Source of the DNA: Stutzerimonas stutzeri
GTDB taxonomy: Bacteria; Pseudomonadota; Gammaproteobacteria; Pseudomonadales; Pseudomonadaceae
NCBI RefSeq assembly: GCF_018138085.1
Contig: NZ_CP073105.1
Coordinates: 3,410,001 to 3,474,000, forward strand
DNA length: 64,000 nt
Direction: 5' to 3'
Positions 54,168-63,235 of the stretch are shown in pieces (position 1 is the first letter of the stretch; each line of letters opens with the position of its first letter). A model generated the notes under the pieces. The model made no database searches. It had not been told where the DNA came from and saw only the letters and a program-made list of their open reading frames with translations. The position numbers and the translations under genes were made by a program.

Positions 54168-55325
54168 TCAAAGGCTCAGGTCGAAACTCAGCAGGTAAAC
54201 GTTTCGGTCATAGGTTTCCGAACGCAGGTTGGAATCGTTCTCCGTCCTGAGATACGACAGGGTCACGTCGACCCAGCGATCCGGCGACCAGGTCACGCCG
54301 GCGCCGTACGACGTCCGGTCGTCGTTACGGCCAATGCCTTCGTAATCGCGATCGGAGAAGCGATACTTCAGCTCGGTCGCGATGCGCGAGGTCCACTCGT
54401 GCTCCCAGGTGGCCAACGTGGTCCAGTCGTTGATGGTGCTGGCGCCGTCGTCACCTTCGTCGAAGGCCCGTCGCGAGGTCAGGTTGAACACCGAATAGGT
54501 GCGCGGCTTCCAGGTGACGCCGACCTCCCACATCGGGCTGGTGAAGTCTTCGCGCTGGTCGCTGTCGAAATCCTTGCGCTCGGCGCCGAGCTTGAAGCTG
54601 CCGGACGTCTTCCCGGTGGCGTCCCAGGTGGCGCCACCCAGCAGCGCCAGGTTGGTGCTGTCACGCAGGGCGCTGCTGAGTTTGTAGTCATGATCGGTGT
54701 GGCGAACCTCGACGAGCGAGCGCGTCTTGGCGCCCAGGCGATGGAACCAGATGGAGTTGAACATCAGGCTGTCGCGCTCTTCGGAGGCGTTGATGTTGCC
54801 GCTGTTGTGGTAGCGCAGCTGTTCGTAATTGGTGCCGAACTCCAGCTGGTTGCGCGCGCTCTGGGCGCCAAAACGGTACGCGGCGCGGGCGATCGCCCGG
54901 CTGTACTTATCGTTCTCGGTGGCGTCTTCGGTGTCGGCCGTCTCTTCCACACGGTGGTAGGCCAGCCCCCAGCTGAGACGGTGGCGCGAGGTGAACTCGA
55001 TGACGCTTCTCAGGTTGAGATGGTGATCGGTATTGCTCGCTTCGGAATCGGAATGAAAGATATCGCTGTTCAAGGAGTATTCGAGCTCGTACTCGCTGTT
55101 GCGATTGCCCGTCCCCAACAGGAAGGTCGGATTGATTCCGGTGACCCAGGAGGCCTGCTCGTTGTCCGCCAGCCCGCGATAGTTGTCGTCATAGCTTTCG
55201 CGTACGACCAGGGTCGGGGTGAACTCGAAACCGCCAAGGCGTATGTTCTGTGGCTCGTTCACTGCCCAGCTATCGGTAGCGACAAGACACAGTAGCGATA
55301 CACCTGGAAGTGTGATGTTCCTCAT
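54168..55325 (-). CDS. Outer-membrane beta-barrel protein (EpsL-like/BBP2)
   Basis: The 385-residue protein has a signal peptide (about residues 1-20) and then alternating hydrophobic-polar strands with many aromatic-ended strands, finishing in LLSFDLSL, as in outer-membrane barrels. It resembles EpsL-type proteins of exopolysaccharide operons. It would form the outer-membrane exit for a polymer delivered by the Wza-like protein. It is the first structural gene after the ops leader. The ATG is at 55323-55325. Confidence 0.82.
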   Translation of the reverse strand: MRNITLPGVSLLCLVATDSWAVNEPQNIRLGGFEFTPTLVVRESYDDNYRGLADNEQASWVTGINPTFLLGTGNRNSEYELEYSLNSDIFHSDSEASNTDHHLNLRSVIEFTSRHRLSWGLAYHRVEETADTEDATENDKYSRAIARAAYRFGAQSARNQLEFGTNYEQLRYHNSGNINASEERDSLMFNSIWFHRLGAKTRSLVEVRHTDHDYKLSSALRDSTNLALLGGATWDATGKTSGSFKLGAERKDFDSDQREDFTSPMWEVGVTWKPRTYSVFNLTSRRAFDEGDDGASTINDWTTLATWEHEWTSRIATELKYRFSDRDYEGIGRNDDRTSYGAGVTWSPDRWVDVTLSYLRTENDSNLRSETYDRNVYLLSFDLSL

Positions 55326-55513
55326 ATGGAATCCCTTCTCGGAGATGGATTTTCATTCATGCCTCGACTCCAGCCGCGACGCAGGGGCTCTTGTGAGCAG
55401 GCATAGACACGCAACAGACCGCAAATATCCCTGACAGTTGCAGAATCGATGAGCGGTGCCTCCCGGCGCTGCCGGTGAGCGCCGCCGCAAGCGGTCTGCC
55501 ACCGCATCTCGGG

Positions 55514-55525
55514 CACGCTACCGCC
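55514..55525 (-). promoter_or_regulatory. ops element (RfaH recruitment site) in the exopolysaccharide operon leader
   Basis: The minus-strand sequence ggcggtagcgtg is an exact copy of the 12-base ops element that recruits RfaH to paused RNA polymerase in enterobacteria. It is 99 bases downstream of the rfaH-like stop codon and about 190 bases upstream of the first structural gene. The leader (55326-55623) also holds a small hairpin at 55465-55483 (ggcgct / agcgcc). No other gene was seen in the leader. Confidence 0.82.
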
Positions 55526-55623
55526 CCAAAGCACGAAGCCCTGTAGCGGATTGCGGACAAAGCCGCAGCTCGCTTCGGCCGACCGTTCGGCACGGCTGGC
55601 CAAGCAAGGTGTCATTCGGGGTT

Positions 55624-56157
55624 TTAACGAAGCCGCAACGTCGCGGCCTGCCGAACCGGCTCGATACTCGCCAGCCCGACCTGAATCTGGTGCTGCCGGT
55701 TGAGCACATTGAGCAGCAACATCACCCGCTCTTGCCCATCCATGGCGAGAAAGATCGCCTCCATCTCCGTGCACGCCCCGACCCGGACCTGCACCCGATC
55801 CCCGCGAACCAGCACGGGAGCGGGCCGAGCCGTTGCGCAGCGCTGGCGAAGCTGATCGATGATCGTCTCCTGCACGCGACACGGCTGACCGCAGAACCCG
55901 ACGACACGATTGACACCGCGCGTCGAACGCAACGACAGCCAGCTGTCCTGCGCCCCCATGCGAACGAACACATAGCCGGGAAACAACGGTTGCGACTGCT
56001 CGCGCACCTTGCCGGCACACAGGCTCTGCATCATCACGGTCGGGGCGAAGCATTCGAAGCCCTGCCTCGACAGGTGCTCCTGAGCGCGCCCGTCCTGACG
56101 CGGCTTGCACTGCAGCAGATACCAGGCCTCAGTCGGCAAATCGGTGTGCCTATCCAC
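55624..56157 (-). CDS. rfaH: RfaH/NusG-family transcription antiterminator
   Basis: The 177-residue protein has the NusG-type N-terminal domain: WYLLQCKPRQDGRAQEHLSRQGFECFAP, PLFPGYVFVRM and a KOW-type C-terminal part (LVRGDRVQVRVGACTEMEAIFLAMDGQERVMLLLNVLNRQ). RfaH rides on RNA polymerase after loading at ops and suppresses termination in long operons. The GTG at 56155-56157 follows ggagacgct; a longer in-frame ORF starts further upstream but lacks support. Lying just upstream of the ops element and the exopolysaccharide operon, it probably regulates that operon. Confidence 0.88.
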   Translation of the reverse strand: MDRHTDLPTEAWYLLQCKPRQDGRAQEHLSRQGFECFAPTVMMQSLCAGKVREQSQPLFPGYVFVRMGAQDSWLSLRSTRGVNRVVGFCGQPCRVQETIIDQLRQRCATARPAPVLVRGDRVQVRVGACTEMEAIFLAMDGQERVMLLLNVLNRQHQIQVGLASIEPVRQAATLRLR

Positions 56158-56465
56158 AGCGTCTCCGCGAGTACTCAAGCAATCGGTGAAGGTCGAGCAG
56201 GCCTGGAGCACCAGGCGCCTTCACTGGACAGGCCCGATCCAGAGCAGTTCCGCCCTGTTACACGCAGCAACACACTTGGAAGGACGACCGGTCACGTCGG
56301 CAGGCAATCGATGATGACGGGACGTTTTGCTGGCGAACCAGGCGTCGGGGCGCCTGGGCTCGGCGAAGGTGCCGAATTTGGCAAAGCGAGCCCTGGCATC
56401 GTGACGGGCGGGCTCGCGGGGAATTACAGCGTAGCGGGGATAAGGGAATCGCGCAGCGGGGAGGG
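56158..56465. other. Intergenic region upstream of rfaH
   Basis: 308 bases between cvfB and rfaH. A perfect 8 bp inverted repeat (gcgagccc ... gggctcgc, 56386-56417) lies near the cvfB end. No clear promoter or gene was seen, though the rfaH promoter must lie here unless it is co-transcribed with cvfB. Confidence 0.4.
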
Positions 56466-57302
56466 TCAGGCGCGCTCGATACGATCAGGGTGGATCACGA
56501 TGCGCCCCTGCTTGTAGAGGCCACCGATGGCTTTCTTGAAGTTGCCCTTGCTGACGCCGAACAACCGCGCAATCTCATCGGCAGCGCTTTTGTCACTGAC
56601 CGCAAGAGTGCCCTGGTTCTCCTCCAGCTTCTGCAGGATCAGCGCCTGCAAGGCGTCGCCCGCCTCGCTGCCAACCGGCTGCAGGCTCAGGCTGATCTTG
56701 CCGTCGGCGCGCACTTCCTTGATATAGCCCTTTTCCCGCATGCCGCCGCGCAGGAACTTGAAGGCCTCGTTCTTGTGGATCAACCCCCAGTGCCGGCCGT
56801 TGATGATCGCCTTGTGCCCGAGGTCGGTGGGCTCGACCACCAACAGGTCGACGGCTTCACCAACCTTGTAGCGCGCAGGTGTCTTGTCCAGGTAACGATC
56901 CAGCCGCGCCGTGGCGGTGATGCGACGGGTGTGCTTGTCGAGATAGACGTGCACGACGCAATAGTCGCCTTCGTTCAGCTGGCGCCTCTCCTCTGAGTGC
57001 GGCAACAGCAGGTCCTTGGGCAAGCCCCAGTCGAGGAAGATCCCGACCCGGTTGATCTCGACCACCTTGAGGCTGGCGAACTCACCCACCTGCACCTTGG
57101 GCTTCTCGGTGGTCGCGATGAGCTTGTCTTCGCTATCGAGATAGACGAATACGTTGAGCCAGTCGTCGACCTCGGTGGGAACGTTCTTGGGTATGTAACG
57201 GTTGGGCAGAAGGATCTCGCCGTCCGGTCCGCCGTCCAGGTACAGGCCGAAACCGGTGTGCTTGACGATCTGCATGCTGTTGAAGCGCCCGATTGCGGCC
57301 AT
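56466..57302 (-). CDS. CvfB-like S1-domain RNA-binding protein
   Basis: The 278-residue protein contains S1-type modules (GFGLYLDGGPDGEILLPNRYIP near 18; GIFLDWGLPKDLLLPHSEER near 82; WGLIHKNEAFKFLRGGMREKG near 173) and a C-terminal winged helix (LFGVSKGNFKKAIGGLYKQGRI). This matches CvfB, which affects virulence gene expression in Gram-positive bacteria; its role in Pseudomonas is not established. The ATG at 57300-57302 has an agga site; the longer upstream frame is unlikely. Confidence 0.85.
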   Translation of the reverse strand: MAAIGRFNSMQIVKHTGFGLYLDGGPDGEILLPNRYIPKNVPTEVDDWLNVFVYLDSEDKLIATTEKPKVQVGEFASLKVVEINRVGIFLDWGLPKDLLLPHSEERRQLNEGDYCVVHVYLDKHTRRITATARLDRYLDKTPARYKVGEAVDLLVVEPTDLGHKAIINGRHWGLIHKNEAFKFLRGGMREKGYIKEVRADGKISLSLQPVGSEAGDALQALILQKLEENQGTLAVSDKSAADEIARLFGVSKGNFKKAIGGLYKQGRIVIHPDRIERA

Positions 57303-57452
57303 TGCAAGATTCCTGAGGTTCGAAGGCAGCGATTCTAACAGGCCCGCCCGGCACGGCGGGTTGCGATGAACGAGCGGACCGCCCGAAGACACAGCCGGGT
57401 ATGGCGAGGCCCGTCGATCCGGCCCCGCCCTGCCCCACACCCGGAGCCACAC

Positions 57453-59795
57453 CTATCGCGGCAAGGCATAGGCGATCACCGAGTCTCCCGCGCGGGTGCC
57501 GAGGGAGCCGTGGCCACCGGCAACAACTACCACCATCTGCCGTCCGGAACGGCTGAGGTAGGTCATCGGAGTGGACTGGCCCCCGGCCGGCAGCCGCCAC
57601 TTGGCCAGTTCCCGGCCCGTGCTGCTGTCATAGGCGCGCAGGTAGTTGTCCAGCGTGCCGCTGAGGAACGCTACGCCGCCAGCCGTGAGCATCGGTCCGC
57701 CGAGACTCGGCACGCCCATCTTGAAGGGCAACGGGACCGGTGCACGGTCGCGCACGGTGCCGTTCTTGCGCAGCCAGTGGGTCTTGCCGGTACGCAAATC
57801 CGCCCCGGCGACGTATCCCCACGGCGGCGCGGTACACGGCAGGCCGATCGGCGAGACGAAGGGCTTGAGCTCGACCGCGAACGGCGCGCCGAAATTCTCG
57901 TTGAGGTGTGGCGCCTTGTCCGAGACGTAGGTTTTCTGGTCGTCTTCCCGGGGAATCAGGGTCGAGGTGAACGGCAGGTAAGCCGGCGTACTGAACACCA
58001 CCTGCCGGACCGGATCTACCGCCACGCCACCCCAGTTGAACACGCCGAAATTGCCCGGATACACCAGGGTGCCCTGGGTCGAGGGCGGTGTGTAGCGACC
58101 TTCGTAGCGCAGCGAATGGAACTGAACATGGCAAAGCATCTGATCGATGAAGGTGGCGCCCCAGAGGTCCTTGCCCTCAAGCATCGGAGGCGCGTAGCTC
58201 AGCGCCGAGACCGGCTGGGTAGGCGCGGCCCGGTCACCTTCGGCGGCACCCTGCGGGGCCGGCACCTCACGAACCGGCAGGATCGGCTCCCCCGTACGAC
58301 GGTCGAGCACATAGATGTCACCCTGCTTGGTCGGCGCGACCAGCGCAGGGACCGGGCCGGATTCAGTGTCGATGTCGACCAGACTCGGCTGTGCCGGCAC
58401 GTCCATGTCCCATAAATCGTGGTGCACGGTCTGAAATACCCAGCGCAGCTGGCCGCTGTCCAGGTCGAGCGCGACGATGGAAGACGAGAAGCGCTCGGTG
58501 TTTTCCCCACGTTCGCCGCCCCATTGATCCGGCACCTGATTACCCAGCGGCACATAGACCAGGCCCAGCGCCTCGTCGGCACTGGCGATGCTCCAGCTGT
58601 TGGGCGTGCTCTGACTGTACGTCTGCCCCTCGGCAATCGGCTCGGTCTGCTCGGGATTACCCGGATCCCAGTTCCAGCGCAGCTCGCCGCTGATGGCGTC
58701 GTAGGCGCGAATCACGCCCGACGGCTCGGTAGTCGAGACGTTGTCGTTGACCGCCCCACCGATGATGACCAGCCCATTGGCGACCACCGGCGGCGAGGTG
58801 GAATAGTAAAAGCCCTCCTTCACGTTCGGCATGTTGGCCCACAAATCCACCTCGCCATTACGGCCGAATTTAGGACAGACCTGACCTGTTTTAGGGTCGA
58901 GGGCGATCAGCCGGGCGTCGGCGGTCGGCATGAACAGGCGCTGCGGGCAAGCCTGGCTGTCGGCAGGCGCCTCACTGGCGTGGTAGGACAGGCCGCGGCA
59001 AGTCAGATGCTGACGATTGGCGGAGTCCGGGACCTTCGGATCGAAACGCCACCGCTCTTCCCCCGTATCGGCATCCAGGGCGATGACCAGATTGTGCGGG
59101 GTACAGATGTAGAGGCTGTCATCGACCTTCAGCGGCGTCACTTCGTAGGTCGTTTCATCCGGATCGCCCGGCCGACGCTGATCGCCGGTGTGGTAGTGCC
59201 AGACCTGCTCCAGGCCATCGACATTGGCAGGCGTAAGCTGCGCCAGTGGTGAGTACCGCGTGCCGGCCTGGGTACGACCGTAGGCATGCCATTCGCCTTC
59301 CGGCACCTGCCCGGCTGGACTCGCCGACGCCACGGGCGCTGCCGCCAGAGGCTGGGGCAACATGCCCTTGATGTCATGGCTGTCGGTCGAAATCGCCTGC
59401 ACCGCCGTTGCGCCCCAGAGCGCGACCGCCAGCATCAGCACGAGGGCGCCGCCGCCCCAGGCGCGCGCACCGAAATGTTGCCAGCCCAGCCGCTGCGCAA
59501 TCCAGGGCGTCAGGAACCACAACCCCAGCGGTGCGATGATGCTGCCGCGGGGTGCCAGCTGCCACCAATCGAAGCCGACCTCGTAGAGGGCCCACCCCAG
59601 CGCGGCGAGCATCACCAACGCGTAGACCCACAGGGCCGCGCGGCGTCGGGCCAGCAGCAAGCCGCCGGTTAGCAGAAAACCCACCGCCAGCAACGCGAAG
59701 TACCAGGTACCGCCAAGCGCGATGATTTTCCAACCGCCAACGGCGAGCGCGAGCCCCAGGATGATGCAGAAAATTGCGCTGATGACGACCGCCAC
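57453..59795 (-). CDS. gcd: Membrane-bound PQQ-dependent glucose dehydrogenase
   Basis: The 780-residue protein has five N-terminal membrane segments (residues 1-125) followed by an eight-bladed PQQ propeller from about residue 165, with GEWHAYGRTQAGTRYSPLAQLTPANV, YHASEAPADSQACPQRLFMPTADARLIALD and GHGSLGTRAGDSVIAYALPR at the C-terminus. It oxidises glucose to gluconolactone in the periplasm and passes electrons to ubiquinone. Related quinate/shikimate enzymes share the fold; the length and N-terminus fit glucose dehydrogenase best. Confidence 0.88.
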   Translation of the reverse strand: MAVVISAIFCIILGLALAVGGWKIIALGGTWYFALLAVGFLLTGGLLLARRRAALWVYALVMLAALGWALYEVGFDWWQLAPRGSIIAPLGLWFLTPWIAQRLGWQHFGARAWGGGALVLMLAVALWGATAVQAISTDSHDIKGMLPQPLAAAPVASASPAGQVPEGEWHAYGRTQAGTRYSPLAQLTPANVDGLEQVWHYHTGDQRRPGDPDETTYEVTPLKVDDSLYICTPHNLVIALDADTGEERWRFDPKVPDSANRQHLTCRGLSYHASEAPADSQACPQRLFMPTADARLIALDPKTGQVCPKFGRNGEVDLWANMPNVKEGFYYSTSPPVVANGLVIIGGAVNDNVSTTEPSGVIRAYDAISGELRWNWDPGNPEQTEPIAEGQTYSQSTPNSWSIASADEALGLVYVPLGNQVPDQWGGERGENTERFSSSIVALDLDSGQLRWVFQTVHHDLWDMDVPAQPSLVDIDTESGPVPALVAPTKQGDIYVLDRRTGEPILPVREVPAPQGAAEGDRAAPTQPVSALSYAPPMLEGKDLWGATFIDQMLCHVQFHSLRYEGRYTPPSTQGTLVYPGNFGVFNWGGVAVDPVRQVVFSTPAYLPFTSTLIPREDDQKTYVSDKAPHLNENFGAPFAVELKPFVSPIGLPCTAPPWGYVAGADLRTGKTHWLRKNGTVRDRAPVPLPFKMGVPSLGGPMLTAGGVAFLSGTLDNYLRAYDSSTGRELAKWRLPAGGQSTPMTYLSRSGRQMVVVVAGGHGSLGTRAGDSVIAYALPR

Positions 59796-59950
59796 ACGCC
59801 CTCCTTTCGTGTACTCAGGTTACGAAGATGAAAAACGGCCTCTCCACCGGTCATCGTCGGCAAGCGCTGGGACAAATCAGGGCGCCCGCATTGCAGTGGA
59901 CCGTTGGTCGGCCGGAACGCTCCCCAATTGCTCGAAATTGGTGCGCCGGC

Positions 59951-61099
59951 TTAAGGCGCCTCAAGCCCGACGCGCAACAGTTTGCCGCTCGGCGAATCGG
60001 TCAACAGATAGAGATAGCCATCCGGCCCCTGACGGACATCGCGGATGCGCTCGCCCAGTGATTTCAGCAAGCGTTCTTCATGAGCGATGCGATCGCCGTC
60101 GAGCTGCAGGCGGATGAGTGATTGGTCCACCAATGCCCCGATAAAAAGGTTGTGTTGCCATGCCGGGAAACGATCCGCGTCGTAGAAGGCCATACCGCTG
60201 ATGGCCGGAGATCGCTCCCAGACGTAATGCGGCGGCTCGGTGCCCTCGGCTGATTTCCCCTTGGCTTCCGGTATCGGTCGCCCGCTGTAGTCGATGCCAT
60301 GGGTCGCCAATGGCCAGCCATAATTGCGCCCCGGCTGCGGGATGTTGACTTCGTCACCGCCGCGCGGGCCGTGTTCATGCGTCCAGAGGCGGCCGCTCCA
60401 GGGATTGAAGGCCGCGCCCTGCTGATTGCGATGACCATAGGACCAGATCTCCGGGCGCGCTTCTGCCGTCCCGACGAAGGGATTGTCGTCGGGCACCCGA
60501 CCGTCCGGGTAGATCCGCACCACCTTTCCCTGCAGCTTGCCCAGATCCTGCGCAGTGGGCCGCTGGTTGTTCTCGCCCAGCGCGATGAACAGATGGCCTT
60601 CACCGTCGAAAGCCAGCCGAGAACCGAAGTGAACGCCGGTGGACAGCTTCGGTTGTTGCCGGAAGATCACCCTGAAATCCTCGAGCCCCGAGTTGTCGTC
60701 CGTCAGCCGACCACGCCCCACGGCGGTGCCAGCCTTGCCGCCCTCGCCTGCCTCGGCATAGCTGAGGTAGACCAGGCGGTCCTGCTGGAAGTCGGGCGAC
60801 AGGCGCACGTCCAACAAACCGCCCTGGCCGCGCGCATAAACCTCTGGAATGCCATCGAGCGGCTTGGACAAGCGCCCCTGACTGTCGACGATACGCAGCC
60901 GCCCCGGCCGTTCGGTGACCAGCATTCCGGCCTGCTCGGGCAGAAACGCCAGGGCCCATGGGTGTTCCAGCCCCTCGGCAACGGTTGCCACCGTGACGCG
61001 ACCTTGCTCGCTGTCGAACGACTCGGGGGCCGCGAGGGCTTGAGCGGAACAAGCCAGAACCACGCTGTAAATGAACGCGCGATGGGCATTGCGCAACAT
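59951..61099 (-). CDS. Soluble PQQ-dependent aldose sugar dehydrogenase (YliI/Asd-like)
   Basis: The 382-residue protein has a signal peptide (about 1-24) and a six-bladed propeller of the soluble glucose/sorbosone dehydrogenase family: LEHPWALAFLPEQAGMLVTERPGRLRI near residue 43, GEGGKAGTAVGRGRL, and the PQQ/Ca site GHRNQQGAAFNPWSGRLWTHEHGPRGGDE near 225. It oxidises aldose sugars in the periplasm with PQQ. The ATG at 61097-61099 follows a ggagga site; the longer upstream frame is unsupported. Confidence 0.88.
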   Translation of the reverse strand: MLRNAHRAFIYSVVLACSAQALAAPESFDSEQGRVTVATVAEGLEHPWALAFLPEQAGMLVTERPGRLRIVDSQGRLSKPLDGIPEVYARGQGGLLDVRLSPDFQQDRLVYLSYAEAGEGGKAGTAVGRGRLTDDNSGLEDFRVIFRQQPKLSTGVHFGSRLAFDGEGHLFIALGENNQRPTAQDLGKLQGKVVRIYPDGRVPDDNPFVGTAEARPEIWSYGHRNQQGAAFNPWSGRLWTHEHGPRGGDEVNIPQPGRNYGWPLATHGIDYSGRPIPEAKGKSAEGTEPPHYVWERSPAISGMAFYDADRFPAWQHNLFIGALVDQSLIRLQLDGDRIAHEERLLKSLGERIRDVRQGPDGYLYLLTDSPSGKLLRVGLEAP

Positions 61100-61211
61100 G
61101 GGAAGTCCTCCAGAGCGTAAGCATGAGCCTTTAGCAAAGACCATGACGGCGGGTAAACGCTTCGGAAAAAGTCGTGTCATCGAATAATCGAACAAAAATT
61201 AGCCAGATCTG

Positions 61212-61217
61212 TATAAT
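61212..61217 (+). promoter_or_regulatory. -10 box upstream of the small conserved protein
   Basis: A consensus tataat (in ctgtataatgtcc) lies 28 bases before the start of 61246-61431. A matching -35 hexamer is not clear, so only the -10 is supported. Confidence 0.5.
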
Positions 61218-61245
61218 GTCCGGTTCGACTGACCAAAGGAACCAG

Positions 61246-61431
61246 ATGACGATGGCCTCCAAGACCACCTCCGCCAAACGCAAACCCGAACCCGCCAGCG
61301 AAACCAGCCAGTCGCTGGCCGCGCAGATGGCCGCCTTTCTCAAGGCCGGCGGCGAAGTTCAGAAGATTCCCAACGGCGTCAGCGGCCAGACCCAGGGTCC
61401 ATCGCGCCAGATCACCATCAGCAAGAAGTAA
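61246..61431 (+). CDS. Small conserved protein with an FLxxGGxVxxIPxGxSG motif
   Basis: This 61-residue basic protein has a Lys/Ser/Pro-rich N-terminus and the C-terminal motif QMAAFLKAGGEVQKIPNGVSG (residues about 27-47). The motif resembles the C-terminal part of SutA, an RNA-polymerase-binding regulator of Pseudomonas, but the acidic N-terminal half of SutA is absent. It may be a relative or a separate family; function unknown. The ATG at 61246 follows an aaagga site and a consensus -10 box. Confidence 0.6.
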   Translation: MTMASKTTSAKRKPEPASETSQSLAAQMAAFLKAGGEVQKIPNGVSGQTQGPSRQITISKK

Positions 61432-61525
61432 CCCGCAACAGCCTGACCGACGCGCGAGCTTCCACTGCCCTGTGCCGTAGCGCAGTGGCTCGCCAGGTTT
61501 CCCGCCGATACACCCCGAGCCCAAC

Positions 61526-62248
61526 ATGACCGACCCGATACGCTTGTCCAAATGCCTTGCCGAGCAGCTTGGCTGTTCCCGACGCGAGGCCGAGCTCTAT
61601 ATCGAAGGCGGCTGGGTCAAGGTCGACGGCAAGGTGATCGAAGCACCATTTTTCAAGATCGGCAGCCAGCAGATCGAATTGCTGCCCGGCGCCACCGCTA
61701 CCGAAGTGCCACCTGTCACGCTGCTGCTGCACAAACCCGCCGGCCAGCCCACCGCAACGGACCCGGCCGACGCGCAGCGACAACTATCCAGCGCCGAACA
61801 CTGGGCCGGCGACGGCGCACGCATCGCACCGCGCGCGCGACATCTTGCCCGCCAGACCGCCCTTTTGCCGCTGGAGCCGGACGTCAGCGGCCTGGTGCTG
61901 TTCAGTCAGCAGCGCGAAGTGATCCGTAAACTGGCCGACCCGCGTGGCAAGCTCGAGCAGGAGTACGTCGTCGAAGTGGCCGGCGAGCCAGAGGAAGGCG
62001 GCCTGGCACTGCTGGCCAAAGGCATTGGCCATAGAGGCAAGATCCTGCCCAAGGCCAAGGCCAGCTGGCAGAGCGAAACCCGTTTGCGCATCGTCCTCCA
62101 TGCACCACGTCCCGGCGATCTGCGCCAACTCTGCGAGGCCATCGGCCTGCAGATGCTCAGCTGCAAGCGCATCCGTATCGGTCGCCTGTCAATGGCCAAG
62201 CTGCCAGTCGGCGAGTGGCGCTTCCTCGGCGAACACGAACGTTTCTAG
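61526..62248 (+). CDS. RsuA/RluB-type pseudouridine synthase-like protein, catalytic Asp replaced
   Basis: The 240-residue protein has an N-terminal S4 RNA-binding domain (IRLSKCLAEQLGCSRREAELYIEGGWVKVDG) and a C-terminal pseudouridine-synthase-like domain with the KI/R-IGRLSM and LPVGEWR end. In active enzymes of this family the catalytic motif is G-R-L-D-x-x-T-x-G-L. Here the aligned segment reads L-P-L-E117-P-D-V-S-G-L, so the essential Asp is Glu and the Arg is Pro. It is therefore probably an inactive, RNA-binding relative. Similar degenerate members exist in pseudomonads as far as I recall; the binding target is unknown. Confidence 0.78.
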   Translation: MTDPIRLSKCLAEQLGCSRREAELYIEGGWVKVDGKVIEAPFFKIGSQQIELLPGATATEVPPVTLLLHKPAGQPTATDPADAQRQLSSAEHWAGDGARIAPRARHLARQTALLPLEPDVSGLVLFSQQREVIRKLADPRGKLEQEYVVEVAGEPEEGGLALLAKGIGHRGKILPKAKASWQSETRLRIVLHAPRPGDLRQLCEAIGLQMLSCKRIRIGRLSMAKLPVGEWRFLGEHERF

Positions 62249-62398
62249 ACGGCTACATAGCGAACCATGACGCCGACGGCTCGCGCCGTCCGGCCGCTCG
62301 GCTACGCTGATGAGCTTGAAACGGACCCGAGCCATTTGCGGTCTGCATATCAAATGCCCTATCGGCCGGCTGCTTCGCCACCACCGCAAAGGTTCGCC

Positions 62399-63157
62399 AT
62401 GCACAGACTCGTTCTGCTTTTATATGCACTGCTCCCGCTGTATTGCGGCGCGCAGCAGCGAGTCGAAGTATGGTCCTATCATCTCTCGCCACCTTTCATG
62501 CTCGATGACCAGCAGGGTTTGTCGCATGCGTTCGTCGACATGCTCAACAAGGACCCAGGCAACCACGATCGCTTTCGCTTCGAGCTGGTAGAGCTGCCGC
62601 GCAAGCGGGTGGATGAGCGCCTTGCCCAAAGAAGGCCTGGCGTTCTGCTCTGGGCCACGCCGAGCTTCTTCAACCCCAAGCAGACCGCCCACGGCAAATG
62701 GTCGCAGCCGCTGCTGATCGATCAGCAGGATTTCGTCTCGCTACCCGACGCGCCGTTCGATTACGAGGGGCCCGAGTCGCTTCACGGGCTGGTGCTGGGC
62801 GGTGTGCTCGGCCATCGATACCGTGCACTTGAAGCGGACATCGCCAGTGGCAAGATCGTCCGCCAGGATGTCCGGACCGACGCGCAGAACATCGAGAAAC
62901 TGCTGTCGGGCCGCATCAATACCCTGCTGATTCCACGCTCCACATTCCTCTACTATCGCAAGGAGCAACGTCTGCGAGACCTGTATATCTCGACGACGCC
63001 GCTGTACCAGTTCGCGCGGCACCTGTTGATCAACGGACCGCTCGACGAAGCCGTTGTCCACTACCTGGAAGAATTCCTTCGCGCCTTGCCAGACAATCCC
63101 GAATGGCAGATTCTGCTGTTCAAGTACGGACTCAACCCCATCGCCAACGAGCGCTGA
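62399..63157 (+). CDS. Periplasmic solute-binding-like protein (SBP family 3 type)
   Basis: The 252-residue protein has a signal peptide (HRLVLLLYALLPLYCGA) and then VEVWSYHLSPPFMLDDQQGLSHAFVDMLN, the opening strand-helix of family 3 binding proteins, plus an IEKLLSGRINTLLIPRSTFLYY stretch in lobe 2. It lacks neighbouring permease genes, so it may be a sensory or orphan binding protein. The ATG at 62399 follows an aaagg site. Confidence 0.75.
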   Translation: MHRLVLLLYALLPLYCGAQQRVEVWSYHLSPPFMLDDQQGLSHAFVDMLNKDPGNHDRFRFELVELPRKRVDERLAQRRPGVLLWATPSFFNPKQTAHGKWSQPLLIDQQDFVSLPDAPFDYEGPESLHGLVLGGVLGHRYRALEADIASGKIVRQDVRTDAQNIEKLLSGRINTLLIPRSTFLYYRKEQRLRDLYISTTPLYQFARHLLINGPLDEAVVHYLEEFLRALPDNPEWQILLFKYGLNPIANER

Positions 63158-63235
63158 GAAGCTGAACAGAAACGCGACATGCCGGTCAGAACAACGCGCT
63201 GACACCTCTAACAACAGCAAGAGAACCAAGCCGTA

